A stretch of 64,000 bases of DNA from Owenia fusiformis (Eukaryota; Annelida; Polychaeta; Sabellida; Oweniidae), in contig CAIIXF020000001.1 in the NCBI GenBank assembly GCA_903813345.2, positions 30,929,915 through 30,993,914 on the forward strand, in the 5' to 3' direction. The position numbers and the translations under genes were made by a program. Positions 11,053-26,000 of this stretch are shown one piece after another (the stretch's first letter is position 1; each line of letters begins with the position of its first letter). The notes under the pieces were generated by a model. The model worked only from the letters and a program-made list of their open reading frames with translations. It ran no database searches and was not told the DNA's origin.

Positions 11053-14000
11053 ATGGCTCTCCAGGCCATCCCCGAGACTGCAAAGACAGTGAACATTTAT
11101 AGAAACGGGGATACGCACTATACTGGAAAGAAGTTTGTGGTGAACAAAAAACAGCTCAAAACTTTTGATGCTTTTTTGAACAATGTCACCATCGGAATTC
11201 GAGCTCCATTTGGTGCTGTTAGAAGGATACATACACCAACTGGGAGGCATTTAGTAAAGGATATAGATGAATTAGAACAAGGGCAAAATTATGTTGCCAC
11301 GGGATTGGAAAGATTCAAGAAACTCCAGTGAGTAACTTTCTCTTGCAAGTTAGACAACAATGTTACAATACAGGTGTTATACCCCTCTAAACTCATACAT
11401 GATGAAGTAGCATTACATGTTAAAGGTTATTTTTTTGAAAATTATCAATATTTTTTCTGAAATTACTTTCATGACCTCTTGATCCTCGAATGAAAGATAT
11501 AATCATATAGTAGCCGAGACAAGACAACTCAAGTCCCAAGTCTGTATATTTACTCTCATTTCTTCAATTTTAACCACATTTTCCTAACATAGAATTTTAT
11601 TGGTTTTAATTATAATTTATTAGTTAAAAATAGGGAAACATTTGATTTTGATTGGCCTATAACCAAAATTTGTCATTTTGTGTAATAACACCAAAATGAC
11701 CAAATGTTTTCTTATTCAGCACAAGTGCAACTGTTTTAGGTAATTGAGACATTTTTGAGAAAAATGGTATGCAGAAACATGATATTTTAAATAAAACGGG
11801 GCGAAAAACAACCTCTGAAGATGCCTGCATTATTTGAGATTTTGGCGTGTTTCAATGGCCTGAAAAATGGATGGGGTAGGGGAGTGGCATACCCTTTGAG
11901 CTTATTCCAGTTACCATTTTAATCAAATGAATGATGAGAATTTGGTATCATCTTAAAGCTTGTCTTGTGTGCTTTAATTTGGTACCCATATAATGACATC
12001 AGATGATATATTATGACATCACAGTGGTACCAAACGACCTTAAATGGAAAAAGAAGCACCAAAATGTGGCAAAATAATGGTGAGACTCCAACATTCTTTT
12101 GACAATTCACTACTTGCCACAATCAATGAATGCATTTCTCATTGAGGTACACTTCCAATGCATGATCTGATGACTGGCAAAAAATAACTAGGATGAATGG
12201 ATGATAGTTATTGTCAATAAGATTAGAGACACCATATTGTGTCTGTCATTTATAACTTGGATTTTTATAAGTTACGTCAAAATGTTGCATTCGTTACAAA
12301 ATGGAAAATTTTGATTATAGACCAATCAAAATCAAATGTTTCCCTATATTTAACAAATAAATTATGATCAAAACCAATGAAAATCTATGTTAGGATTTCT
12401 CCAAGGAATGTGGATGCAAATGTGGTGACTTAACTCTTAAAAGTGAAGAAATGAGAGTAAATATACAGACTGGGGACTTGTGTTGTCTCGGCTACTATAG
12501 ATAGATTTGTGTCAATAATCTTGTTAGATTTATTCGTTATTTTTTTGAATACCCCTCTCTACATATCTCAACTCTCCAAATGTATCATGGTTGACTCAAT
12601 CTCATGTATGTTGTCACAAGACTCAGGGACTCAAAAATTGATGCAAAGACTCAAAACTTGGTCACTGTGCAGTGAACAGTAAAATAAATACAGTCTAAGT
12701 GTCTGTCTAAATATGCAAATGCAGATATATATGACATTTGATGAATAAGATGAAAAACATTTTCTTCTTTTATGCAATGGTTATAAAGATTTTTAACAGT
12801 CTTAAGTTTTATTGATTCATTTGAAAATATGTTGGATGAAGAAAGATTTAAGTTTTTAATGATTCCAGATGATTATGAAATTGTATTTCAAATTGAGATA
12901 TTTTATAAATAAACTTTTCAATCAACATCGGGAGCTATTTGAAAAAGGAATAAACAAGTTTGTAAGATATTTATATTTAAATATTTGTTTAACAATGCAT
13001 TTTACTTTATAACTGTATAATTATGTCTTGTAATTGATTTTGTGAGGAAGTCAATTGTTTTGGCTTGAAACACAATAAAATTTTGAATCTTGAATCATTT
13101 GGATTTGTTATTTAGCGACATATTTTTTATAATTATTAGTTAGCATTAGCAAGTTGCTGATTATAGCTTATTGGCCATTGTGAGATCTACAGCCTGTAGT
13201 ATTTCTCTCAAGCATTAGATGAAGAGAGAGGTGATTATTGCCATAATGAACTGGAATAAATCATGTTTTGTATCAGATTTACATTATTTTATGGCTAATG
13301 AAATTTTGTAGCTACTTCTATTTTGTGTTTGCTAATGTTTCCATGTCATGGTGTCAGTTCAGTACGTTATTTTTATCTCTTATTCCTATGTTTAATGTCT
13401 ATAAAACAAATGCTTTCCTTGATAGCAACCATTAGTAATATATATTGGCGCATGTATTTCAGATACTTGGAAATATCTGAGGTTCCCAAGAAATCAACAT
13501 CACCACGGTTTCCAGAGGTGAGTCAAGCTAAGTAAACACCATGTAGTACTAATGGTTTATTATGGCAACTTTATTCCTCTTTATTATCCCTATTGAACAA
13601 TGTTTGATATAGTGATATTGGATATAGTGAACTTAAAGTAAAGCTTAAGTCCTTCAGTCTGTCCTTCTATCTGTCCATCTGTCTGGAATATAATTTGAAT
13701 GATAGTGAATAAGATGAGTATTAAGTGGTACAGTAAAATTTTGAATGTTTGAAAACTACTTTGAATTAAATAACCAATCAAATGACTACATTGCGACAAT
13801 ATATGAAAAAATAGAAACATATGTATAAGGTCTAACTTTTGTATATTTCAGATAATTATGTTTAATGTGCAGCAAAGCTATTAGGCCTTTTGTAATTTAG
13901 GGAGATTTAGCCATGTTAATTTTTTTGAAAATATGGGAGAGAAGCAACAAAATATACGAGGCCACACATATGATAGCCAAACTACAAAACAAACTAGAAT

Positions 14001-17000
14001 ATACAAAAGTTAGGCCATGTACAGTATAAATGTTTCTATTTTTACATATACTGTTTCAATATGGTACTTTGATTGCTTATTTTTTTAGATTCAAAGTAGT
14101 TCCAAACATTTAAAATTTTACTATAAGTATAAGTAATTAATGGCAAAAAATTACTTTTCAAGATTTTTACCATTTTTAAAATGGGAGGTGTTTTCCTTAA
14201 AAATCTAAGTTTTACATCTTCAAACTAAAGCAATAGGTTTGAACTTTTGATTCTGAATCCAAAAAAGAAATCTTTTTCACATATAATATTATGTTTTTCA
14301 ATCTGACCCAGATTTGAGATTCTAATAATTTGTTTGGATTTGCTACTCTCTGTGAATTTGCTGATTCCTGGATCTGTGTTACTTTACAATAACTGATGCA
14401 ATGGTGAATATGTCTAAAATTATATTTGTTTTCAAATAAAAGAGAGAAACAATTAGAACTGATTAGAATTACTTCTCTCCAAATAGTTACTAAAAGCTGT
14501 ATATAAACATATTTCTACTTCAGAACTTCAGAAAATAGTGACCAAATCACCAAAACTCAGATTGGCCACTAGATAATCTTATACCCAAATATTTGTAAGG
14601 AAAAACAAACAATGAAGAAATTCTTTTTTCCATGTTGGTTGAAATTGTTAATGTTTGACCTCCACTTGGCAACGATGAATTACAATTTTAAGATGTTTAG
14701 TTAAGAGATTTGTTTTGACATTAGGAAGAAAATCTTTTCATTTAATTCATTTGTTTGTTTGTTATTAGAGCTGAACTTTCCATTACTCTGTGAGTCTTAT
14801 TTGAGCTCGTTAAAAAGGAAGTATAAACTGTGTATCCCTTTCTTTTATACTCCTTCAGTTGTATGCACTGTACAAGTCCAGTACAGTATATTGTAAATTT
14901 CACTGCCATACTGGTGTTTACCTTATATAATCAGAATATACTTAGACAAACTCCTAACAACTTGCCTCATTGATTAATTGATTTCCCTTTGCAGACTAAA
15001 TTAGTCACTAATCACGCTAAATATGTTTCTCCTGAAATAAATCGCAATATACATGGCCCTAAAGCTACCATATTATTTATTTATAGAATTCATCTTGGTT
15101 ATGCTATCACAACCAGTTTTGTTTGTATAGTTTCATTTTTGCAATTATATATACTATACATAACAGACATATGGGAAACTGGACTATTTTAATTGTTTTT
15201 CAGGTCCGACCAGTAGAACATAGTAGAATAAAAGTCTCCGGACGATTTCGAAAAATTCGCACGGAAGTCACCCCGATATTGTAAGTTGATAAACAAGCCT
15301 CTAAATTACATGTAATGCTATCGAAATGTTTTATTTGATAGCTGTGTCTGTGACAAAGTAAAATAACAGATCATTGTAAACAATGTCAGTTGTAACCGAG
15401 TGAATGACTGAAGTGTTTCAATGATTTAACATAATGACAACTCTCTTAAATTCTGAGAAGTTAAAGATTGTTTTGTGTCATATTTTCGTTGTTGCTTAGA
15501 TTAGAGGCATTTTGTTTGTTTTGTTTATCTTATAAAGATAAAGCTCCTTAACTTCTTCAGTTCTATCTTTCTCTATTATTGGTTATATATTAAGATAAAT
15601 CAGGAGGCATGTACTGTATCTATTTTTTAAATAATCCAAAATAAAGTGTTGTACATGTATCTTCTGTTAAAAACAATTTTCATATTTTTCACAATGCTGT
15701 ATCCTGAAAATTATGAATACAGATGTTGACTGATGAACCCTCCAAACCTTGTTTTAAAGAAAATGTTTCACCATGTATCTACTTTAAATGCCCCACTGAC
15801 ACCTTATGGTTTCATACTCTAACAATAATATGAAGACCACATCATACAATATGTTCATTCACAGTGTAGCTGACACATGTAGAGGCCAAGGGGCAACATT
15901 TGAAGAGATAAACGCACATCTAAAATCCTTCATGATAGCATTGAACATAATGCATCTCTACATTTATTATAGGGTATATGCAAATGGAGATGCCCTTAGA
16001 GCTCCAGCGAGGATTCTTCTTCGTGCAAATGAAATGCGATCATGGCAACAAATTCTTAATGTCATCACAGATAAGGTTGAGCTGAGGACAGGTGCCACAA
16101 GATGGTAAGTTCAATTTAATTAGATGGTGTTATGTTCCTTAATATTATGATATTACTGGTTGAGAGTCAATTTTTGTTTTACAGTCATTAGGAATTGTTT
16201 CAAAAGTTGTTCATTAACTGTGTATGTTCTATGTTTTACAGTTCATAACTTCTGATTTGCATCTGCTTTTTATGTCACCACTTTTTGGCGGTGACATATT
16301 TTTTGGTCTCCATTTTTTTGTGGCAGCGGTTGGTGGTTGGCAATTGGCGGGTGGCAGTTGGCACTGTAACAAATTCTTACTGTTCAGACTGACTTAAATT
16401 TTTTTTAAATCATCAACAAGTTCAAATCTAACTTTATTTCTAAGATTTGACCTTCAGTGACCTTTTCAAGGTCAAAAAAGGTGAAAAAGAGTCAAAAAGG
16501 TCTTTTTTCAACTTGCTTCAAATTGACCAAATTTGTTTTTCAAAATCATCTCCAAGTTATCAGAAGTTCAAATCAGACTTTAGATTTAAGATTTGACATT
16601 CTCAAGGTCAAAAAAGGTTAAAAGGTCTACAATTTTATTTTTCAAAGTCATCTACAAGTTCTCAATAGTTCAAATCTCACTATAGATTTGACATTCAATG
16701 GCATTCTCAAGGTAAAAGAAGATTTCACCTTCAATGACCTTCTCAAGGTCAAGAAAGGTCTTCTTTCAACTTCAAATTGACCAATTTTTTTTTCAAAATC
16801 ATCTCCAAGTTCTCAGAAATTCAAATCTGACTTAAGCTTGAACTTATGATATTGTGAGCAACTAGGTGGTGGCATTTAATATTGAATTTGAAATGTTTCT
16901 TTCTACAGGATTTATTCCATGGATGGGCAAGTAGTCACAAGGCCCTCAGACCTCGAGAAAGAAGGCAAATATGTTGCAGTGGGCTCAGAAAAAAACTTCA

Positions 17001-20000
17001 AAGAACTTCCCTACACAGAGGACAAAGTTCCATATATGTCTGGAGCAGCCAGTCCAAGACAACAACAGTAAGAAAATTATATATCTTAGTTTATAATCAA
17101 GACAATATCCTATCATTAGGTTTTTACACATCAGTCTCCTTCTGTCAGTATGCACTTTTTTCTTTAAAAACTGTCCATAATAATTCCTAAGCCCATATTA
17201 CTTGACATTCTTGCTTTTTGTAAATCCCATCCCATTCAGCTCATGTATCGTTTCTATGTCCTGCATTGTGTTTGTCAAAAGTATGATGTCACACAAGATG
17301 AAATCATGCATAGTAACTGAAAAAACAAGAATGGAATGTGGGTGGACCTGGAAGTTGCTGGATTATTAAAAGTTAATTAAAGATCCAAAAATATGTAAAC
17401 TTCAGTGTAGAACAGTAATGAATGATCATGTACAGCTCCTGTAGGCTGTCAACTGCTCAAAAATACAGGATTTACTCCCATGTGCTAGAATGGAAAAACC
17501 AGCGAGAACATCATCATGTTGGGAAAAAGAGTTCACATGACAGACATAAACTTGGATTATTTCCATTAAACAGGAGAAAGATTGATCATGATTATTCCAG
17601 AGTGGTGAACACACTACCATTTCCTATACGTAAAAGTGCTTATAATATAGCTCTTAGCACAGGTGCTAATAAGCTTTGCAGGCATCCTTATTCTGTCTAT
17701 GATAGAAAGAAAACTGACAAAATGTGAGTACAATCATGCAACATTACATGATTCTATTTTTGAAAAAGTAGATTCCACAAAAATCAATCCAGAAGATGAT
17801 TTAGACTATTACCCCAAGGTTGTTTGAAACAATCAGTCAAGTTACCTTGACTCAAACTCAAACTCAAAGTCAAGGTTGAATTGATCAATCAAAATCAAGA
17901 ACAATAATGTTGATCAATCAAAATCAAGAACCATAATATTGATCAATCAAAATCAAGAACCATAATGTTGATCAATCAAAATCAAGAACCATAATGTTGA
18001 TCAATCAAAATCAAGAACCATAATATTGATCAATCAAAATCAAGAACCATAATGTTGATCAATCAAAATCAAGAACCATAATATTGATCAATCAAAATCA
18101 AGAACCATAATGTTGATCAATCAAAATCAAGAACCATAATATTGATCAATCAAAATCAAGAACCATAATGTTGATCAATCAAAATCAAGAACCATAATAT
18201 TGATCAATCAAAATCAAGAACAATAATGTTGATCAATCAAAATCAAGAACAATAATGTTGATCAATCAAAATCAAGAACAATAATGTTAATCAATCAAAA
18301 TCAAGTACAAAAATGTTAATCAATCAAAATCAAGAACAATAATGTTGATCAATCAAAATCAAGAACCATAATGTTGATCAATCAAAATCAAGAACCATAA
18401 TATTGATCAATCAAAATCAAGAACAATAATATTGATCAATCAAAATCAAGAACAATAATGTTGATCAATCAAAATCAAGAACCATAATGTTGATCAATCA
18501 AAATCAAGAACCATAATATTGATCAATCAAAATCAAGAACAATAATATTGATCAATCAAAATCAAGAACCATAATGTTGATCAATCAAAATCAAGAACAA
18601 TAAAGTTAATCAATCAAAATCAAGAACAAAAATGTTGATCAATCAAAATCAAGAACAATAAAGTTAATCAATCAAAATCAAGAACCATAATGTTGATCAA
18701 TCAAAATCAAGAACAATAAAGTTAATCAATCAAAATCAAGAACAAAAATGTTGATCAATCAAAATCAAGAACCATAATGTTGATCAATCAAAATCAAGAA
18801 CCATAATATTGATCAATCAAAATCAAGAACAATAATATTGATCAATCAAAATCAAGAACCATAATGTTGATCAATCAAAATCAAGAACAATAAAGTTAAT
18901 CAATCAAAATCAAGAACAAAAATGTTGATCAATCAAAATCAAGAACAATAATGTTGATCAATTCAGAAGTATTGCTTAATTTAGATATGATGTCTGAAGA
19001 GGCAGGATGTCTAAGTTGAGTTGCTATGGCAACTTGTATTCTGAATGGTACAAATCATCTACATGTAATTTGTATTATCTGATGTTGCATGCAATTTATA
19101 GCAACCATGAAATTACTCACTGATCCAATATATACCGTAACTATTAACTTAACTAATTATATATCCTACGCAATCAATGGCTAGTTAAATATTACTAGTA
19201 TTCCTGATTGGGTTTTGTGTTTTCATTTTACAATATACAATTATTGACCTCTGTAGAGGTTAACTGTAAAATTTATACTTCTTGAATGATATGGGAGAAC
19301 TAATTTTCAAGGTTGACAAGAATGATATGAGGCAGTGCTCAAGGCACATACTCAACTCTTACAAACATAGGTGAAGTAGGTTTGCTCAATGTCAAGAGAC
19401 TTGTGAAATGCCATAGTCTGCGAGAAAAACATCTACATTAGTATGGATTTATAAATGAGAAGTCGTTATCTCTCATACAAATATAATATTAACTATTAAT
19501 TCTGGTATTTCCCCCTTTTTAATCATCATAGTCATAATGTACACGTTGATCACTAAGTATATATTGAAAAAATTAGGGCTCTCATTTTACCATTTGTTTA
19601 CAATTTATGATTCATACAATTTTCATGATTTGTACTTTGTTTATGTGGAAAGTTTTTTTTCAGTTCTTTTTGATCACAGCGTCTGGAGAAGTGTTCATTA
19701 TCATATAAGTGTTCAACTACCATATATCAGGAATATTGGCTAGGGGGGGGGGGGGGGGTTTGGCCCACCCTGTAGCTAATATTTACAGCCCTCTTATGAT
19801 TTCCTAGCTGGTATTGCAATCATCTCAAAATTCAGAATTTTAGTTGCCTCTTAGATCCTTGTAGCTACTATTATTGTAAGGGGGGGGGGGGCAGAGAGGC
19901 CACCCTTCTTCAATAAGCAACAATATACATAACATTTCATAACATATTGCAGAGAATAGCATTTCTTTTTCTTTTTTCCAAGGCATAGTATTCATAGAAA

Positions 20001-23000
20001 TATCAAATAAATGATATAAGTTTTAGGGTTCAATGTATTGTTAAGCATGAGTGTCTTGTATGAGACTTTGAATGAGGATGGGAGCCCAAATTCAAGGGCT
20101 AACAAACAAGTTATGGATGCATTAGATAACTAGTTTTCATTGATTCATTTTCATAGATTTTTTTACACATAGCAAAAAATTAGTGCAATATCACTAAAAA
20201 GGTGAAATTCAACTACTTTTTTTTGCAAGGTCAACATTTTGACATGCATAAGCACCAACTTGACTAATCATGGCACTCATTGAGGATATGCTAAACATAC
20301 ATGTTATTCATTTGCCTACCCTGGCCTTCTCTCTATTTAAGATTACAATCACCACATTATAGGAATTCTATTATTATAGAAAAGTGAGACCTTAAATAAT
20401 TAATTTTGTGACCAGGCAATTGTTATTGGAATTTTAAGATCTTTGTTATAACCCATCCTAGAATGGTATGCCCTATATATAAGTATTTTGGCATATTTCA
20501 GATTTTTTGTTAATGATCGGTTATAACGATATTTTGTTAATGAATGAAATTGACAGAAAAAGAAATTTTTGAAATGACTACTGAAGTCAAACTGGGCACT
20601 TTATTATATTTTATTTCATTATTTTACATTAGAATGTTTTATTTTACTTCTTTTAGAAAGTACAGTCCTGGCAAGCTGCCACCTATCAAGCGTGTGCGCA
20701 AATCTGACGGGGGAACCAATAGTACACGCAACTCTACTGGCTCCAGTGAGACCAGTGATAAAAGCAAAGCAAAGTCAAAGAGGTGAGCATATTAATTTCA
20801 TTCTTAATGATACCTCTGTTATTATTCTCTTCAGATACTATGAGGCTCATTGGAGAAGCTTAACTTTAAATACTATGATTGTTCAATACATGTACATACT
20901 GGTTGGTCAATACATTCAAATCGGTCTTTTTCATTTTTTGCAAGTTGGCTGCACTGTTATATTTTTCGACCAATTAACATCTGATATGATCTGTATCCTG
21001 TAGGATGAATATCAGTCCTATCAGTTTGCAAAATGAAAATACATAACTTCAAATTTTCAAAGTACAAAAAGGTGTACCAAAAATATCTCTTTAACCAATA
21101 GAGTTTAGTTAAAGAAAGTTTGCACAATTCAAGTTAGTTCAATGTTCTTTAAGTTGACAAAGTTTCACTACTATAGCAATTGTATGGCCCATTTGTTGGC
21201 CATTCAAATAATGTGTTCCAAATGGGCACCGCGTGTTTGAAGACAGACTTGCAAAGTGGTTAGGTTAAGCGATGAAGCACATTTTCACAATCACACCCCC
21301 CTGACTGAAAACTGAACTTTTTTTGGTGATCGCATCCCCCCTGACTGAAAGCTGGCTACGCCCCTGCTTCAGTCAAGGTATTCTTCAGTCAAGGTAATTT
21401 CAGTCAAGGTACGTTACCCTTCATTTAAAGTTCTTTCCGTCAAGTTGCTATTCAGTCAAAGTACCCTTCATTTAAGGTAACTCCAGTCAGGGTACCCTGC
21501 AGTCAAGGCACTTTCAGTCAAGGTATCCTCAGTCATTGTACCCATAGCCTAACCTATGATAATGAAAAGGCAAAAAAAGATATTATGTCTACTCTCTGAG
21601 TCTACAGGCAATTTACTATCCCCAGGTGTCTCATTATTTAATATGTCCTTGATAAAAGGCACCTATGATGAATTGTTATTTGTTCTTAATCTTTCAATTT
21701 CAAAGTCGTAATGAATTTTTTATAACATGTTTCTTTATGGTGTGACTAGTAAAGATTTAATCTGACTAAGTAGCTTTGAAATTGAATGATACAGTCGATT
21801 ACAGAGGATGTAATTAATACTTGATGAGAATTTTAAAGTATATATAGTATATCAGACTCTATCTAATTATATACTAGATCATTTGGATGTGAACAAGTCA
21901 CTCGGGACAAATTTTTAGTAATGAATATATTAATATCATCTCTGTGTTAATCAGTTTTATGCTAGATCAATAGGTTTTTATTTGTATCATATTATTTGAT
22001 CAATCAAGGAGACTTCATTGTGATTTTCTACTGTCCATTTGTCTCAAGAAGATATCATTTAAGAAATCCAAAGTTTAGTTGTACAGAATATTAATTAATT
22101 AAAGTAGAATTGTATTTTGTATTTTCCTGGTAAGTTCTTAGTCACATTTCAAAATGAGTGCTGTTGAAACGTGTCAGTTCACTTGTCAGTGACTCATATT
22201 GCCAAATTCAAATAGTTTTATGTAGAAATCACATTATTGAAATTGGATCAAGTTATTATATAAAGATCGATACCTTCTACACTTAATATTTGCCTGGTGT
22301 GTGTATTGTTGAACCAAAATTTGTTGGATAAGTTTTAACCGTTGCCTCTGAGCCTTTTAAATACTAGCTTTAATCCTGTTTTTATGATTACATGGAATAT
22401 TTCAATGGAATTGTTGTTGAAACTTGCAAGGTCAATATTCATAGAAATTGGTTATCATTTACTGATTTGAAAAAATGCATAAATTGATAAATTGGTCTGT
22501 TGGCTGTGTTGATCATTCTGTCTATAACACAGCATGATGTCGCAATAAGAAACATTTTGTTATTTGTTTGATTCCTTTTTGAATTAAGCCGATCTTTTGG
22601 ATATTGAATTAACATCATCGGGATGTTTCAAGTTACTGGTTTCTCCCACTATCTTTTCTCCTTATATGTAAAATATATAATGATTTAAAAGGCCGATCAT
22701 TTGAGATAATAATAAATGTGCCTCATTTGCAAATTAATTGAATATATGACATGGTGTTCTTATGTAATTATTGTGACAGATCTCCAATATCCTAATTACA
22801 CCTGAAAGGCAATTATGCTATACTGTTCACTTATTAGTATTTCCTGCTATTTCCAATGTGGGAGTTTGCTTAGAGAACAGTGCATCAAGCTTGAAAATAA
22901 TGGTATGCTAATATTATATGTGCCATTAGACCTAGTTTCCTTTTTATTATGTCCCCACCACATAGTGTGGGGCCATATTGTCGGCCTAGGCGCGTCTGTC

Positions 23001-26000
23001 TGTCTGTCTGTCCGTCCGTCCGTACGTCCGGCAGTTTTCTCCAAAACCGCCACAGATATCACCTTCAAATTTTCAGTGATAACTTGTCTGCAAGCTTTAA
23101 GAAAAATGGCTTCACAGTTGCTTTTGAAACTTTAACATCTTGTTCAGCTCACTTCATTCTACATCTGATTAGGTTTTGGACCTGTTAGCTCAGTCATGTC
23201 AGCCATTTTGAATGTTTTAAAAAAAGTTAGCGCGCGATAATACTTTTTATCATATTGAATGGTGTTTTTCAATTTTCATACTTTAACTATTTAGTAGCTT
23301 TATAAATAATTTCAGGTGTACTTTGTTGTAAAAGCCTATATTATTGTTAACAGTAGTAATATGTGATAATTTTGTAAAAGGAAATCAGCAAAAACTCATA
23401 ATCACTTTTTTATTGTCGGCCATTTTAGATTTTTCCATCCTAAAATCTTGTCTGTAAAGTCTTGTCTACGCATTTTCAGGTGAACCGTTTGGTAGATCAA
23501 TTTCAAATTTTCAGGGATGATTCTTAGTATGAAAATCTAGATCTGATTAGTTTTTGGGCATTCTGGGTAAATGTCAAGGCAGCCATTTTGGATTTTCCGT
23601 CCTAAAATCTTGTCTGTAAAGTCTTGTCTACGCATTTCCAGGTGAACTGTTTGGTAGATCAATTTCAAATTTTCAGGGATGATTCTTAGTATGAAAATTT
23701 AGATCTGATTAGTTTTTTGGCATTCTGGATAAATGTCAAGGCAGCCATTTTGGATTTTCCATCTTAAAATCTTGCCCGTAAAGTCTTGTCTACGCATTTT
23801 TAGGTGAACTGTGTGGTAGATCAATTTCACATTTTCAGGGATGATTCTTAGTATGAAAATCTAGATCTGATTAGTTTTTGAGCATTCTGGGTAAATTTTA
23901 AGGTGGCCATTTTGGATATTCCCTCCTCAAATTGTGTCGGTAAAGTCTTGTCTACTCATTTTTGGCTCACACAGTAAGCCTATGGGATTGACCAGGCGCC
24001 CGTCCGTCCGTTGGTCCGTCCGTCCGTTGGTCCGTCCGTCCGTTGGTCCGTCCGTCCGTCCGTCAACATTGGCCGCACAAATTAAAACTGCTATTCAGAT
24101 TGAGTCATATCCACATTCATTTTATGCATATCCATAATGCCTATTTGACCTATCATCGCCATTGCCCAAGTTCGCCCAGTTTCCGAGAAATTGCGGATTT
24201 TGACGTCAAAAAGTCTAATTTTCTGTAAATACTAGACACTTTGTTGAAGTAGAACTTTCAAATAACTTTTAGTAGTTGGTGTATATGCAACTTATGTCTT
24301 CTGAAGATTTCAAAGCTCTTGGAATTACGGTTTTTGGTGTTTACTCTATAAAATTTGAAAAAAAGTAGGACTTTGTCATTTTCAGGAAACTTTCTCATGT
24401 ATAAAGTCAATGGCAGGTTTTGCGATTGACAAGATTCTTAAAGTTTGCCTTATACTTGATTATTTCCTGCAATAAATTACATCATTAATAGATTTAAGCA
24501 TTCCCTACATATTTCTCAATATATGTCAGCATCAAATTTTTACCGTTTTTGAGATATTTGACGTCAAAAAACAGTAAAAATAAGTTATTTTTCAACTTGC
24601 TTCAATTTGACCAAAGTTTTTTTGAAAATCATCTACAAGTTGCCAGGAGTTCAAATCTGACATTAGTTTTAGGATTTGACCTTTACTTGACCTTCAGTGA
24701 CCTTCGAAAGGTCAAAAAAGTTGATTTTTCAAATTGATTTTTGGATGTAAATTTTGGTCAGCTTAATCACAAAAGACCTTACTGAGCTCTGAATAAGTAA
24801 AATTTTCAAGGTCAAAGGTCATCAAACTAGGTCACACAACTATGCTATCTAAGTTTCTCAAAGTTCGAGACTACAAATCCAAGTCAATATTTTTGTTTGA
24901 AAGTCAGGATATAAATTCCTCTGAAGGTTCCAAACTGTGTGAGCACAGGACCGTGGGTCCTTCATTAGGATAACCATTTGACGGGATCACCCAAAGGTGG
25001 GGACATTTTGTACACATTTGTGTTCTTGTAGTAAATTGTTTTTACAAAGAAACAGAAAAACTCAATTTTTCCACTCATCCTTTTTATCATTTTAAAAATT
25101 TAAGATTTAAATGTATCCAGGCATATTGGCCCATATTTTCTCACTCTTACTCCAAGGACATTCGAACGGTAAAAGGCACAAAACTACCAAAAACATATTG
25201 TATTAAAAGTTATTTCTTTCTACTTTTGCAGAGTCAGCCCAAAGAAAGAAGATGACCAGGTTTTCCATGCTAAGCCAGTGAAGCACAAAAGAACAACCAG
25301 ACAAGTAGACCTGGATAAAGGTAAGTATCCTTGAGAATATCAACCAGCCTCTACTCATTTCATGCTACAATGCTATTAATTAAAGGTGTGTTCTGTCCAT
25401 TAATCCATCTTCATTGGAGGTCCATGTAAGTTAATACCATTCAGTTAATTCCATTGATTAGTTCTGGATTTTTTTTAGTTTGAACAAGCTCTCAAATTCA
25501 CATGCTTTATTCTGCCTCTCAAGTATTTTTATTTCACCATCACTAGTAGTAACATATTGTTATAGTCTCCAACTTTTTTGTGGATGATGTTTGGTGGACA
25601 TGGGTTGGTATTTGGTGGTCTGCATCTGTAACAAAAGGCAGGTGGTGACATTTTGAATTTTAGTGCCTTGTGTTATGCTTTGTTATGTGTATGATATTGA
25701 CTTTTTTATATTTCTTTGTAAGAATATATATATGTTTTATGACAATTTACTGTGTTGTTGTGGATAATGTTGTGCAGTGGTTTAGGCAAGGATGCAAACA
25801 ATGTTGAGGAGACCTTAAACTCCACTGGTACATTGTTCCCCCGGGGGGTTCACTATATATAAACCTTGACGGGGATCTTCGGCGCATGTGGGTTACCTTT
25901 TTCAACGTTTGGTATGGCAATGGACCCATATTTTAGGATTTGGTATGGGAATGCCCGGAAATTTCTGACTTCTGAGGTATGGCAATGGTCGGACTTTTGC

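Noticed and set aside
17881-18963. Regular 29-bp repeats that superficially look like a CRISPR array
   Set aside because: The units are head-to-tail with no unique spacers, lie in an animal intron and have no cas genes nearby. This is a minisatellite.
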